Shown one piece after another: positions 54,288 to 62,068 of a stretch of 64,000 nt of DNA. Within the stretch, counting starts at the first letter, position 1. Each line of letters starts with the position of its first letter. Under the pieces are notes generated by a model. The model was not told the origin of the DNA and did not search any database. It saw only the letters and a list, made by a program, of their open reading frames with translations. A program made the translations under genes and the position numbers. Origin of the DNA: Bradyrhizobium sp. Ghvi (GTDB taxonomy: Bacteria; Pseudomonadota; Alphaproteobacteria; Rhizobiales; Xanthobacteraceae); contig NZ_FOVU01000006.1 in NCBI RefSeq assembly GCF_900115265.1, positions 248,001 through 312,000 of the forward strand, in the 5' to 3' direction.

Positions 54288-54737
54288 CTAGTCGTTGGCC
54301 TCGGGCGGCAGGAAGTCGACCTCGTGCAGCGCCGAGATGCGCACGACTTCTGCCGGGTCGGTCAGATTGTGGAGCTGGTTGAACAGCGCCTCCAGCTTCT
54401 GCATTGGCGAGACCCAGAACAGCGCGCGGCACGGCTTGTCGGACTTGTTGAAATAGCCGTGCGGGATGCCGCGGGGCATGCGCACGAGATCGCCGGCATG
54501 GGCCTTGACCCAGACGCCGTCGAGCTTGAGGTCGAGCGTGCCTTCCTGCACGAGGATGAATTCGTCCTGGGTCGGATGAATGTGCACCGGCACGAACTGG
54601 CCGGGATCGCTATTGGTCTCGAACGCAAAGGTGGAGTCGGTGACGGCCTTTGGGAAATAGACCTGGCCAAGAATGTTCCAGCTCTTGCCGCCATAGCCCG
54701 TGCCGTTTGCGGTAATGCCCTTTTCGAGTGCAGTCAT
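54288..54737 (-). CDS. Single-domain cupin protein
   Basis: 149 aa. The cupin metal motif is HIHPTQDEFILVQEGTLDLKLDG with the second His in PRGIPHGYFN, so a complete 3-His/1-Glu set is present and a metal site is likely. The protein may be an oxygenase, isomerase or small-molecule binder. It is the first gene of a cupin-monooxygenase unit, divergent from an AraC regulator across 183 nt. Confidence 0.87.
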   Translation of the reverse strand: MTALEKGITANGTGYGGKSWNILGQVYFPKAVTDSTFAFETNSDPGQFVPVHIHPTQDEFILVQEGTLDLKLDGVWVKAHAGDLVRMPRGIPHGYFNKSDKPCRALFWVSPMQKLEALFNQLHNLTDPAEVVRISALHEVDFLPPEAND

Positions 54738-54920
54738 GGCTTGCTCCTGATGGATTCCGGCGGGGACAGAGCTTCGGCCAGCTATGGGGTGCCTGTCTAT
54801 CCGCTAAACGAATCCCGGCGCGCTGTTGCCATGCAGCACGACGATTTCGCCAGATGGCCCTTTTCGGCTTCCGGCAACTATTATAGGCTTAAAGCAATTC
54901 CGTGACGCCATGCGTGGTCG

Positions 54921-55949
54921 ATGATGTCCGCAGCCGTGCAGGAAATGAGCGCAAGGGTGTCTCAAGCCGGGCGGCTTGCGGCCTTTGCCCGCGTCGCCAC
55001 CGATGATGTCGATGAAGCGGCCGAACAGATCGGGCGCATCTTCTGTCCGCATGATCTCAAGCCGGCAAAGCCCCGCGCGGCCGGGTTCTCCGCGCGGCAC
55101 AATTGCGCTGTTTTCGACGGCTTTTCCATCAACTACGTTGCTTATGGCGGATCGGTCAACATCGACCCCGGCTGCCTCGATCGCTTCTTCCTGGTGCAGA
55201 TCCCACTCTCGGGCACAGCTCACATTCGTGTCGGCGCAGGCGAAGTCGATGCTGCCCCTGGCCGGACCGCCTCGCTGCTGTCGCCGACCATCCCGACCCG
55301 GATGGTTTGGAGCAACTGTGCGCAGGCGATCCTGCTGCTCGATCGTCGCATGCTCGAGCAACGTGCCGCGGCGCTGTCGGGCTCGGCAGCCGGCGCGGTC
55401 GAGTTCGATCCCGCGGTCGACCTGGACAAGCCGTCGGGCCAGGCCTTGCGATTCAGTGTTGCGGAGTTGATGACGCTCGCCGAACGTCTCGGACCATCCG
55501 GCCTGATGTCGCCCGTCGCGATGGCCGATTGGCGCGAGGTGCTGCTCGATCGCCTCCTCAGCGGCTTGCCGCATAGCCGGTCGGATGCGATCAAGATGTT
55601 CTCGGGGCGGGCCGAGCGCTTGCCGCGCGCGCTCCGCGCCGCGCGAGACCATCTTGCCGACAATGCCGGCGAGCCGCTCGATCTCGCACAGCTTGCCCGC
55701 GCGGCGGGAATCGGCATCCGCGCGCTCCAGCTCGGCTTCCGCCGTCACTTCGGGCTATCGATCTCGGAGATGCTGCTCGACTTGCGCCTCGCTGGTCTGC
55801 ACAGGCGGCTCGCGCAGGCCTCGCCGGGCGCGTCGATCACCGACATCGCCTTCGATCTCGGCTTTACCCATCTCGGCCGCATGGCCGGCGCCTATCGCGC
55901 AAAATTCGGCGAGACGCCGTCGGCGACGCTGCGGCGGCGGATGAGCTGA
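54921..55949 (+). CDS. AraC-family regulator with AraC_binding_2-type sensor
   Basis: 342 aa; the ATG at 54924 directly after is also possible. The N-terminal two-thirds hold a ligand-binding domain (RHNCAVFDGFSINYVAYGG, FLVQIPLSGTAHIRVG, RTASLLSPTIPTRMVW). The C-terminal third is the double helix-turn-helix (LAQLARAAGIGIRALQLGFRRHFGLSISEMLLDLRL and ITDIAFDLGFTHLGRMAGAYRAKFGETPSATLRR). It is divergent from the cupin-monooxygenase pair, which it most likely controls. This sensor type is common in regulators of aromatic and other xenobiotic degradation. Confidence 0.9.
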   Translation: MMSAAVQEMSARVSQAGRLAAFARVATDDVDEAAEQIGRIFCPHDLKPAKPRAAGFSARHNCAVFDGFSINYVAYGGSVNIDPGCLDRFFLVQIPLSGTAHIRVGAGEVDAAPGRTASLLSPTIPTRMVWSNCAQAILLLDRRMLEQRAAALSGSAAGAVEFDPAVDLDKPSGQALRFSVAELMTLAERLGPSGLMSPVAMADWREVLLDRLLSGLPHSRSDAIKMFSGRAERLPRALRAARDHLADNAGEPLDLAQLARAAGIGIRALQLGFRRHFGLSISEMLLDLRLAGLHRRLAQASPGASITDIAFDLGFTHLGRMAGAYRAKFGETPSATLRRRMS

Positions 55950-56319
55950 AATTGACGAAGCCAGGCTCCAGCGGCCGCCCCTGCCAGCCTCAGGCGTCCT
56001 CAGGAAATTGTGACCGGATCGACTAACCGGGAACAGCGGTCTGTGAACCGCTTCATAATCCCTCCCTCACGTTTTGAACTACCACTCCCGCAAGAAATTG
56101 CCGCACCCGGCGCTTGCTGACGAACACGGGTGAGTTGCAATATCTGCGCAGCCGCGTGCTCGCAGCTTTGGGTTGGCTCTCGCCTTCGCGAGCAAGTCAG
56201 CCCCATCACTCAGCACTGATCTTTCTGAAATTGGAATCAAGGGCCATCGAGAACCGCGTCCCGGCAGATTCTACTCGGGGTCGGCAGTAGGCTGCCAATT
56301 GCTCAGAAGGAGCCCCCAA
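55950..56319. other. 370-base gap before a small membrane-protein gene
   Basis: Nothing firm is visible. On the minus strand a GGGAGGGATT stands before an 18-codon frame (MKRFTDRCSRLVDPVTIS) at 56000-56056, with no gene downstream of it on that strand. A partly open frame from 56173 runs into the next gene but lacks a ribosome site. The right end must hold the promoter of the gene at 56320. Confidence 0.55.
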
Positions 56320-56820
56320 ATGAAGATAAGCAGCGCAATTTCCCTCACACGTCACCTGAGCGGTCTTGGGATCGCCCGTTCCAGTCTGATCAAATCGGTC
56401 CATATTCTCGAAAGAATTGGGCTGGCGGCCGTCGGAGCATCATGCGGCCTCTACGTGGGTGCGACCCTGTTGCGTCAGAAAGACGGACTGTTTGAAAGCG
56501 GCTGGATCGTGCTGATTACAATGCTCTACGGAGCTCTCAGCTATTATGTCGGAATTGACTTGTCCGGCAGTGTCGGACGGCGGCAGTCGAGCATCTCGGA
56601 AGAATGGAGCGGTTCCGAGCCGGCTGAAATCATGAGTGCGGCCGGAACGTTCGGCGCGGCGATTGCGGCAACTCTGTCCGTCAGTATTCTTGTCCTTGAT
56701 CAAAATCTGTCCAACGCTATGACAGGCTTTGTGGCCGGCTGTTGGGCGGTTGGTTCTTCGCTTCAGGTTGCGGCGGGCACGATGGCTCGCAGCCACGAGG
56801 CGCCGACGAACGAGCAATGA
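56320..56820 (+). CDS. Small membrane protein of unknown function
   Basis: 166 aa from the ATG at 56320, chosen for the AGAAGGAG ribosome site. About four hydrophobic segments can be drawn: LAAVGASCGLYVGATLL, WIVLITMLYGALSYYVGI, AAGTFGAAIAATLSVSILVL and MTGFVAGCWAVGSSLQVAAG. The hydrophilic middle (GRRQSSISEEWSGSEPAEI) and the ends face the cytoplasm or periplasm. I do not recognise the family. It stands alone, 312 nt before the large cyclase gene. Confidence 0.65.
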   Translation: MKISSAISLTRHLSGLGIARSSLIKSVHILERIGLAAVGASCGLYVGATLLRQKDGLFESGWIVLITMLYGALSYYVGIDLSGSVGRRQSSISEEWSGSEPAEIMSAAGTFGAAIAATLSVSILVLDQNLSNAMTGFVAGCWAVGSSLQVAAGTMARSHEAPTNEQ

Positions 56821-57132
56821 AGGTATTGTGCGCTCACGGAGAATGTTCTTTTGACATTGTCTGTGAGCACAAGCCGCTGTGTTGGTCGGATTCAGACATG
56901 GAGTGAGGCGTGAGGACTCATCGCCGCCCCTGCCGTCCAACTCCGCACGCCAGGGATGCTTGATAGCGCAGCCGTTCGTATCGAACTGTGCCCGCCCAAA
57001 GCATCGTCGATCACGAGTGACCAAATTGTCGCAGAACAAAACAAGGCGTGCCATCGCGGCGCCGTTGACATATTGTCTCGTCGCGGCCGTGGTCCAAGAG
57101 TCTGTAATCGCCAGCCATGAGATGGGTGAGCC
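56821..57132. other. 312-base gap upstream of the SAM-cyclase gene
   Basis: No gene or strong palindrome is seen. A TTGACA lies at 56852-56857, but I could not pair it with a convincing -10 element. The stretch presumably carries the promoter of the cyclase gene. Confidence 0.5.
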
Positions 57133-60100
57133 ATGCAGATTGCGGAGTGGCTCGGGAAGCTGGGGCTTGGGCAATACGCGGAGCGTTTTGCCCAAAATGG
57201 GATCGATGTGGATGTCCTCCCCGAGCTGATGGATGAGGACTTTGACAAGCTTGGAGTTCTGCTCGGTCATCGTCGCAAAATGCTGCGTGCCATTGCCGAC
57301 CTCGATCCGGCCGCATTGATCGCATCGCCGACTCCTGCTCACGACGCCGAGCGGCGCCATCTCACCATCATGTTTTGCGATCTGGTCGGCTCGACTGCAC
57401 TCACGGCGCGTCTCGATCCCGAGGATATGTGGGAAGTGATCCGGACCTACCGCGCCGCATGCGCGCGCGTCATTGCCGCTTACGACGGCAAGATAGTCAG
57501 GTTCGTCGGTGACGGAATACTCGTCTATTTCGGCTATCCGCGAGCCCATGAAGACGATGCGGAGCGCGCCGTGCGTACGGGCCTCGACATCATCTCCGCA
57601 ATTCGTCAGCTCAAAACAGGCGCCGGCGAACTGGTTGAGCTGCGGATCGCAATTGCGACCGGGCTTGTGGTGGTCGGCGATCTCATCAGTGGAGAAGCGT
57701 CAGAGGAGCACGCGACCGTGGGCGATACGCCAAACCTCGCTGCTCGGCTTCAGAGCATTGCCGAGCCGGGGGTGGTCGTCGTTGCGTCATCGACGCGCCG
57801 GCTGCTTGGGGATCTCTTCACTTTTCGCAATCTCGGCCGCCGCGAAGTTAAGGGGATAGGCGAGCCCATTGCGGTGTGGGCGGTGGAAGGGGCGACCGCA
57901 TCCGAGAGCCGCTTCGAGGCGGTCCGTGCCGCGCGCTCGATCGGCTTTGTGGGCCGCAAGGATGAGATCGAATTCATTCTGTCGCGGCAGCGGGAGGCAT
58001 GGCAGGGCCGGGGCCAGATCGTACTGATTTCCGGTGAAGCAGGCATCGGCAAGTCGCGTATCGTCGCAACGCTGTCCGAAAGCCCCTCGTTGGGGACGCA
58101 CCGCCGAGTCCGATATCAGTGTTCGCCTTACCATACCAACAGCGCGCTTCATCCGTTTGTCGCCCAGCTCGAACGCGCCGCCGGAATCCGCTCGCTCGAT
58201 ACGCCCGAACAAAAGCTCGATAAGCTCGAGGCAATGCTTGCGCTTGGAACCCAGCAGGTCGCCCAGGCAACATCGCTCATTGCGGCTCTGCTTTCGATTC
58301 CAACCGGCGACCATCGCGCGCCCCTTGGCTTGAGTCCGGCGCAGCAGCGGCGACAGACATTTGCCGTCCTTCTCGATCAGCTCGAGGGCTTGGCGCGAGA
58401 TCAGCCCCTGCTGATCATCTGCGAGGATTTGCATTGGGCCGACGCCACGACCCTGGAGCTGCTTGACCTCGCGGTCGATCGGATCAGAGCGCTGCCGATA
58501 CTCGTGCTCATGACATCTCGGCCGGAGTTCGAGCCGTCCTGGTCGGGCCTTTCCAATGTCGGCCTGTTGCGGCTCGACCGGCTCGATCGGCAGGACACGC
58601 GCGCGCTCGTCGAACAGGTGGTTGTCGGTCGCCAGTTGCCACGCGAGTTGATGAAGCAGATCATCGACAAGACCGATGGCGTCCCGCTATTCGTCGAGGA
58701 ATTGACCAAGATGGTGCTGGAATCCGGCCTTCTGGTCGAAGATGCCGGGCGCTATCGCTTGAATAGTCCGCTTCCGCCGCTTGCTATCCCCGCCACGCTG
58801 CAGGATTCGCTGATGGCGCGGCTCGACCGGCTCGCTCCGGTCAAAGAGGTGGCGCAGATCGGCGCCGCAATCGGCCGCGACTTCTCATACGTCCTGTTGA
58901 AGTACGTGGCGGGGCGCGACGATCTCACCCTGAGCGCTGCGCTAGAACAACTAGAAGAGGCCGAATTGCTGCTTCGCCGTGGGTCCCCTCCCGACGCAAA
59001 CTATAGTTTCAAGCACGCCCTTGTTCAGGAAGCGGCCTACGGGAGTCTGCTCAAGAGCAAGCGGCAGCTGCTTCACACGAGAATTGGCGAGGTGCTGCGT
59101 GAGAAGTTTCCAGTCGTCGCCGAAACTGAGCCGGAAGTTCTGGCGCATCATTTCACCGAGGCGGGCCTGTGCGAGGTCGCTCTCGAATGGTGGCGCAAGG
59201 CGGGCCAGCTGGCGCTGAAACGCTCTGCCTATTCCGAAGCGGTCGCGCATCTCGGCAAGGCCGTTGCGACGGCAGACGAACTGGCTGACGGGTCCCGCCT
59301 GATGATGACGAGACTGCATCTTCAAATCTCATATGGCCGTGCACTCAGGGGCCGTCTCGGGCACAGCGCCCCCGAAACGATCGCGGCATGGACTCGTGCG
59401 CGCCAGTTCGCCGCCGACATCGATGATCCCGTTGAACTTGCGCCTGTTCATTCGGGGCTCTTCAACGCCTGCCTGACGCAGGGCGAACTCGCTCCGATGC
59501 AGGAGCTGGCGGATGCTATCAGGGGCGCCGCCGACCGATGGCCGGACTCCCCGGTGGCCGCCGTCGTTGCCCATTGGACGGGCGGCGTCACCTGCTGGTT
59601 CGCAGGCGATTACGTCAATGCGCGAACGCATCTCGAGCGGGCGCTGGCCATCTATGGTGCCGAACCGGATCCCGCGACATTCAGGGCGTCGGCGCTGGAT
59701 CTGCCGTTCGTGATCATGAGATTCCTTGCCCTGGTGCTCTGGCCGCTCGGCATTACCGCTCGTGCGCGCAGGCTCGCCGCCGAAGCGGTGGGTGCGCCTG
59801 GGGAGACACGGGCGCTTTCCCGGGCCAATGCGCTGGTTCATCGCGCGGTGTTCGATGGGGTCTGCGGGGGCATGTTGCAGCAGACAGAGACGATCCTGGC
59901 GCTCGGTCTCGCGCGCGACCACACGATGCCGCTGTATGTCGCCGCGGGCACCTACCTGAATGGCCTCGCCAAGTGGCGTGCCGGTGACCGCACGGCTGGA
60001 CTTGCGGACATGCGTCACGGCTGGACCTTGCTGCACGAGAACGATTGTTACCTCTGCGAACCGTTTTGGGGGATGCATGTCGCCGTGGCGAATGCAGAGG

Positions 60101-60462
60101 CGGGCGAGGTCGAAACGGGGCTGGAAATCCTGAGCGACGTGATCGCCCGGACCGCACAGTCCGGTCAGCATTGGCTTGATGCCGAGCTGCATCGTGTCCG
60201 CGGAAGGCTTCTGTCGCGCCATGGTTCTTCGGACGAATCCAGTGCCGAAGACGACCTCAAGCGAGCGCTGGAAATCGCGCGGCACCAACAGACGAAGACC
60301 TTCGAGCTGCGCAGTGCGCTTGGACTTGCCCACCTGCACAAGGCAAATGGCCGAGCAGGTGCGGCATCCGAAGTGCTCGCACCCATCCTCGCTGAATTCG
60401 AGGCGGAGCGTGATCTTCCCGAAGTTGCGGAAGCGAAGGAGCTGCTTGGGGATGGGCGTTAG
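57133..60462 (+). CDS. Large signalling protein: SAM domain, class III cyclase, AAA ATPase, TPR-like C terminus
   Basis: 1109 aa. Residues 1-58 are a SAM domain (IAEWLGKLGLGQYAERFAQNGID). A class III cyclase follows (75-250) with metal Asp D83 in IMFCDLVGSTAL and D127 in RFVGDGILVYFGYP. From 268 comes an AAA_16-type ATPase: P-loop GEAGIGKSR at 301-309 and Walker B LLIICEDLHWADATTLELLDL. The remainder (about 600-1109) is helical, TPR-like (AVAHLGKAVATADELADG, ARTHLERALAIYG). This architecture is common in Bradyrhizobium and suggests cyclic-nucleotide synthesis tuned by protein contacts. No membrane segment is seen. Confidence 0.9.
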   Translation: MQIAEWLGKLGLGQYAERFAQNGIDVDVLPELMDEDFDKLGVLLGHRRKMLRAIADLDPAALIASPTPAHDAERRHLTIMFCDLVGSTALTARLDPEDMWEVIRTYRAACARVIAAYDGKIVRFVGDGILVYFGYPRAHEDDAERAVRTGLDIISAIRQLKTGAGELVELRIAIATGLVVVGDLISGEASEEHATVGDTPNLAARLQSIAEPGVVVVASSTRRLLGDLFTFRNLGRREVKGIGEPIAVWAVEGATASESRFEAVRAARSIGFVGRKDEIEFILSRQREAWQGRGQIVLISGEAGIGKSRIVATLSESPSLGTHRRVRYQCSPYHTNSALHPFVAQLERAAGIRSLDTPEQKLDKLEAMLALGTQQVAQATSLIAALLSIPTGDHRAPLGLSPAQQRRQTFAVLLDQLEGLARDQPLLIICEDLHWADATTLELLDLAVDRIRALPILVLMTSRPEFEPSWSGLSNVGLLRLDRLDRQDTRALVEQVVVGRQLPRELMKQIIDKTDGVPLFVEELTKMVLESGLLVEDAGRYRLNSPLPPLAIPATLQDSLMARLDRLAPVKEVAQIGAAIGRDFSYVLLKYVAGRDDLTLSAALEQLEEAELLLRRGSPPDANYSFKHALVQEAAYGSLLKSKRQLLHTRIGEVLREKFPVVAETEPEVLAHHFTEAGLCEVALEWWRKAGQLALKRSAYSEAVAHLGKAVATADELADGSRLMMTRLHLQISYGRALRGRLGHSAPETIAAWTRARQFAADIDDPVELAPVHSGLFNACLTQGELAPMQELADAIRGAADRWPDSPVAAVVAHWTGGVTCWFAGDYVNARTHLERALAIYGAEPDPATFRASALDLPFVIMRFLALVLWPLGITARARRLAAEAVGAPGETRALSRANALVHRAVFDGVCGGMLQQTETILALGLARDHTMPLYVAAGTYLNGLAKWRAGDRTAGLADMRHGWTLLHENDCYLCEPFWGMHVAVANAEAGEVETGLEILSDVIARTAQSGQHWLDAELHRVRGRLLSRHGSSDESSAEDDLKRALEIARHQQTKTFELRSALGLAHLHKANGRAGAASEVLAPILAEFEAERDLPEVAEAKELLGDGR

Positions 60463-60775
60463 CCGCGCCGCCATTCGCTCGCGACAAGCGCCGCGCCGAC
60501 TTCAAGCCAGAACAGGTCGGCATCTTATTCCTCGATTCCGCAGCCGTAGTTCTCCGGTTTTGACACGCCATAACCTGTTGTGGTGAAACCTGGATATGCT
60601 TCTCGTGGTTGCGAGGGCGAGTCTGGCGGCGAATCCTGATTTCGGCTCAGCAATGTTGCCGGATTGCTCGTTGCCTCAAGGCTCAGACTTCGTTCCGACG
60701 CCAGGGCCATGTGGCGATTGGCTTGTCTTCGCAAGGGGCAGGCGGAGCGAACAAAGCCCATTTGGAGGTTCAGTC
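60463..60775. other. 313-base gap upstream of the polysaccharide secretion pair
   Basis: No gene or hairpin recognised. The frame of the next gene is open from 60596, but the translation there (SLPQGSDFVPTPGPCGDW) does not resemble a membrane-fusion protein, and no ribosome site precedes it. A promoter for the pair is expected here. Confidence 0.5.
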
Positions 60776-62056
60776 GTGGTTCGCTTGCATGTCGAACGTC
60801 TCATTCGCAGCCGGATCGCTCGGCGGTCGCTGGCGCTCGGGATCATCGCTCTCAGCGGATGGGCCCTGTTGCCGTATGTGACCTACCGTGTCGCTCCCTC
60901 CGCCTATGTCAATGCCGAGCTCATGCGGGTGACTGCGCCGATTGCGGGTCAGCTCTCGTCCGATCTTCCACGCAAGGGCGAATATTTCGAGCACGCCCGG
61001 ATGGTGCCGCTGGTCGAGGCGCGTTCGCCGGATCGCCGGCACTTCATGGACCTTGATCAGCAGCTTGCCGTGTCCACCAAACGCGCCGAGCTCGCACGTC
61101 GGCAACTCGAGGAGATCGCCGAGCTCGATCGCAAACTCCGCGAGCGCAGCGAGGACTATCGTTCGGGGATGGTCGCGCGCCTGAGCCACGAGATCGGCGA
61201 AACGGAAGTTGAAAAAGGCGGCTGTCTCGCTGAGGCGCGGCAGCGCATCGATGTCGCGGGCCGGATGGAGAGGCTCGTGAAGCTCGGCATCAGTTCGCAG
61301 ATCCGCTCCGGTGAGGCCCAGGCCTCGCAGGAGGCAACCGCAACGCGGTGCCAGATGGCCGATGAACGCCTGCAGCGCCTCAGGACGGAATTGGGGGCGG
61401 CCGAGAAGGGCATTTATCTTCGTGGCGATGCCAATGACGTGCCCTATTCTCAGCAGCAGCGCGAGCGGCTTGTCCTCCGCCGCCAGGAGCTCGAGACGGA
61501 CCTGTTGCAGAACAGCTCACGTGCCGCGCAGCTGGCCGCGGAAATCGCAGAGGAACGCACTCGACTTGATCGTCTCGACCACTACGACCTTTCCTTGCCC
61601 GCAGCCCATGTGGTCTGGTCAGTCGCGGCCAGCCCGGGCTCGGTGGTCACGGAAGGGCAGTCGGTCTTCGATTTCGCAGATTGCGAACGCCGGTTTATCG
61701 TTGTTGAACTACCCGAGCGCGATTTCGAGAAGATCAAGGCCGGAGATGCGGCTACCGTCCGTCTGATTGGGAGCCGCGAATGGAAGACCGGCCAGATCCG
61801 GCAGGTCCGCGGATCGGCGGCGTACGGCGATGATCGGCTGCTTGCGGCTCGGGTGCCGCGGCCTGATCCGGGCAACATTACCGTTGAGATATCGCTTCCG
61901 CCCAATGAGACGTCGGCCGACCGCAACGGCTCCTGCGATATCGGACGGTTGGCTGAGGTGCGCTTCGAGCGCAGAGCCGACGGCCTGCTACGATTGGTCA
62001 GCTCGAGGTTAAAATGGCTGACCGCTCGCCTGGAACTCGACCAATCGCCCCTGTGA
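60776..62056 (+). CDS. HlyD-like membrane-fusion protein paired with a glucan synthase (BgsB-like)
   Basis: 426 aa from the GTG at 60776, which has GGAGG 7 nt upstream. A basic start (VVRLHVERLIRSRIARRS) leads to one membrane helix (about 19-40), then a lipoyl-type half (AYVNAELMRVTAPIAGQLSSDLP), a long coiled-coil hairpin (about 95-275, with TKRAELARRQLEEIAELDRKLRERSEDY) and the second half (AAHVVWSVAASPGSVVTEGQSVFDFADC). It would connect the inner-membrane synthase to the periplasm or outer membrane. It is 12 nt before the glycosyltransferase gene. Sinorhizobium bgsB, next to bgsA, has the same arrangement. Confidence 0.75.
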   Translation: MVRLHVERLIRSRIARRSLALGIIALSGWALLPYVTYRVAPSAYVNAELMRVTAPIAGQLSSDLPRKGEYFEHARMVPLVEARSPDRRHFMDLDQQLAVSTKRAELARRQLEEIAELDRKLRERSEDYRSGMVARLSHEIGETEVEKGGCLAEARQRIDVAGRMERLVKLGISSQIRSGEAQASQEATATRCQMADERLQRLRTELGAAEKGIYLRGDANDVPYSQQQRERLVLRRQELETDLLQNSSRAAQLAAEIAEERTRLDRLDHYDLSLPAAHVVWSVAASPGSVVTEGQSVFDFADCERRFIVVELPERDFEKIKAGDAATVRLIGSREWKTGQIRQVRGSAAYGDDRLLAARVPRPDPGNITVEISLPPNETSADRNGSCDIGRLAEVRFERRADGLLRLVSSRLKWLTARLELDQSPL

Positions 62057-62068
62057 GCGAGATGTTCC

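Noticed and set aside
56000-56056. An 18-codon minus-strand frame (MKRFTDRCSRLVDPVTIS) with a strong GGGAGGGATT in front
   Set aside because: No gene follows on that strand for a leader peptide to control, and one good ribosome site alone is weak evidence; noted only within the gap entry.
60463-60775. A longer start of the membrane-fusion gene at 60596
   Set aside because: The extra 60 codons do not resemble a signal or helix and lack a ribosome site, whereas the GTG at 60776 has GGAGG at proper spacing.
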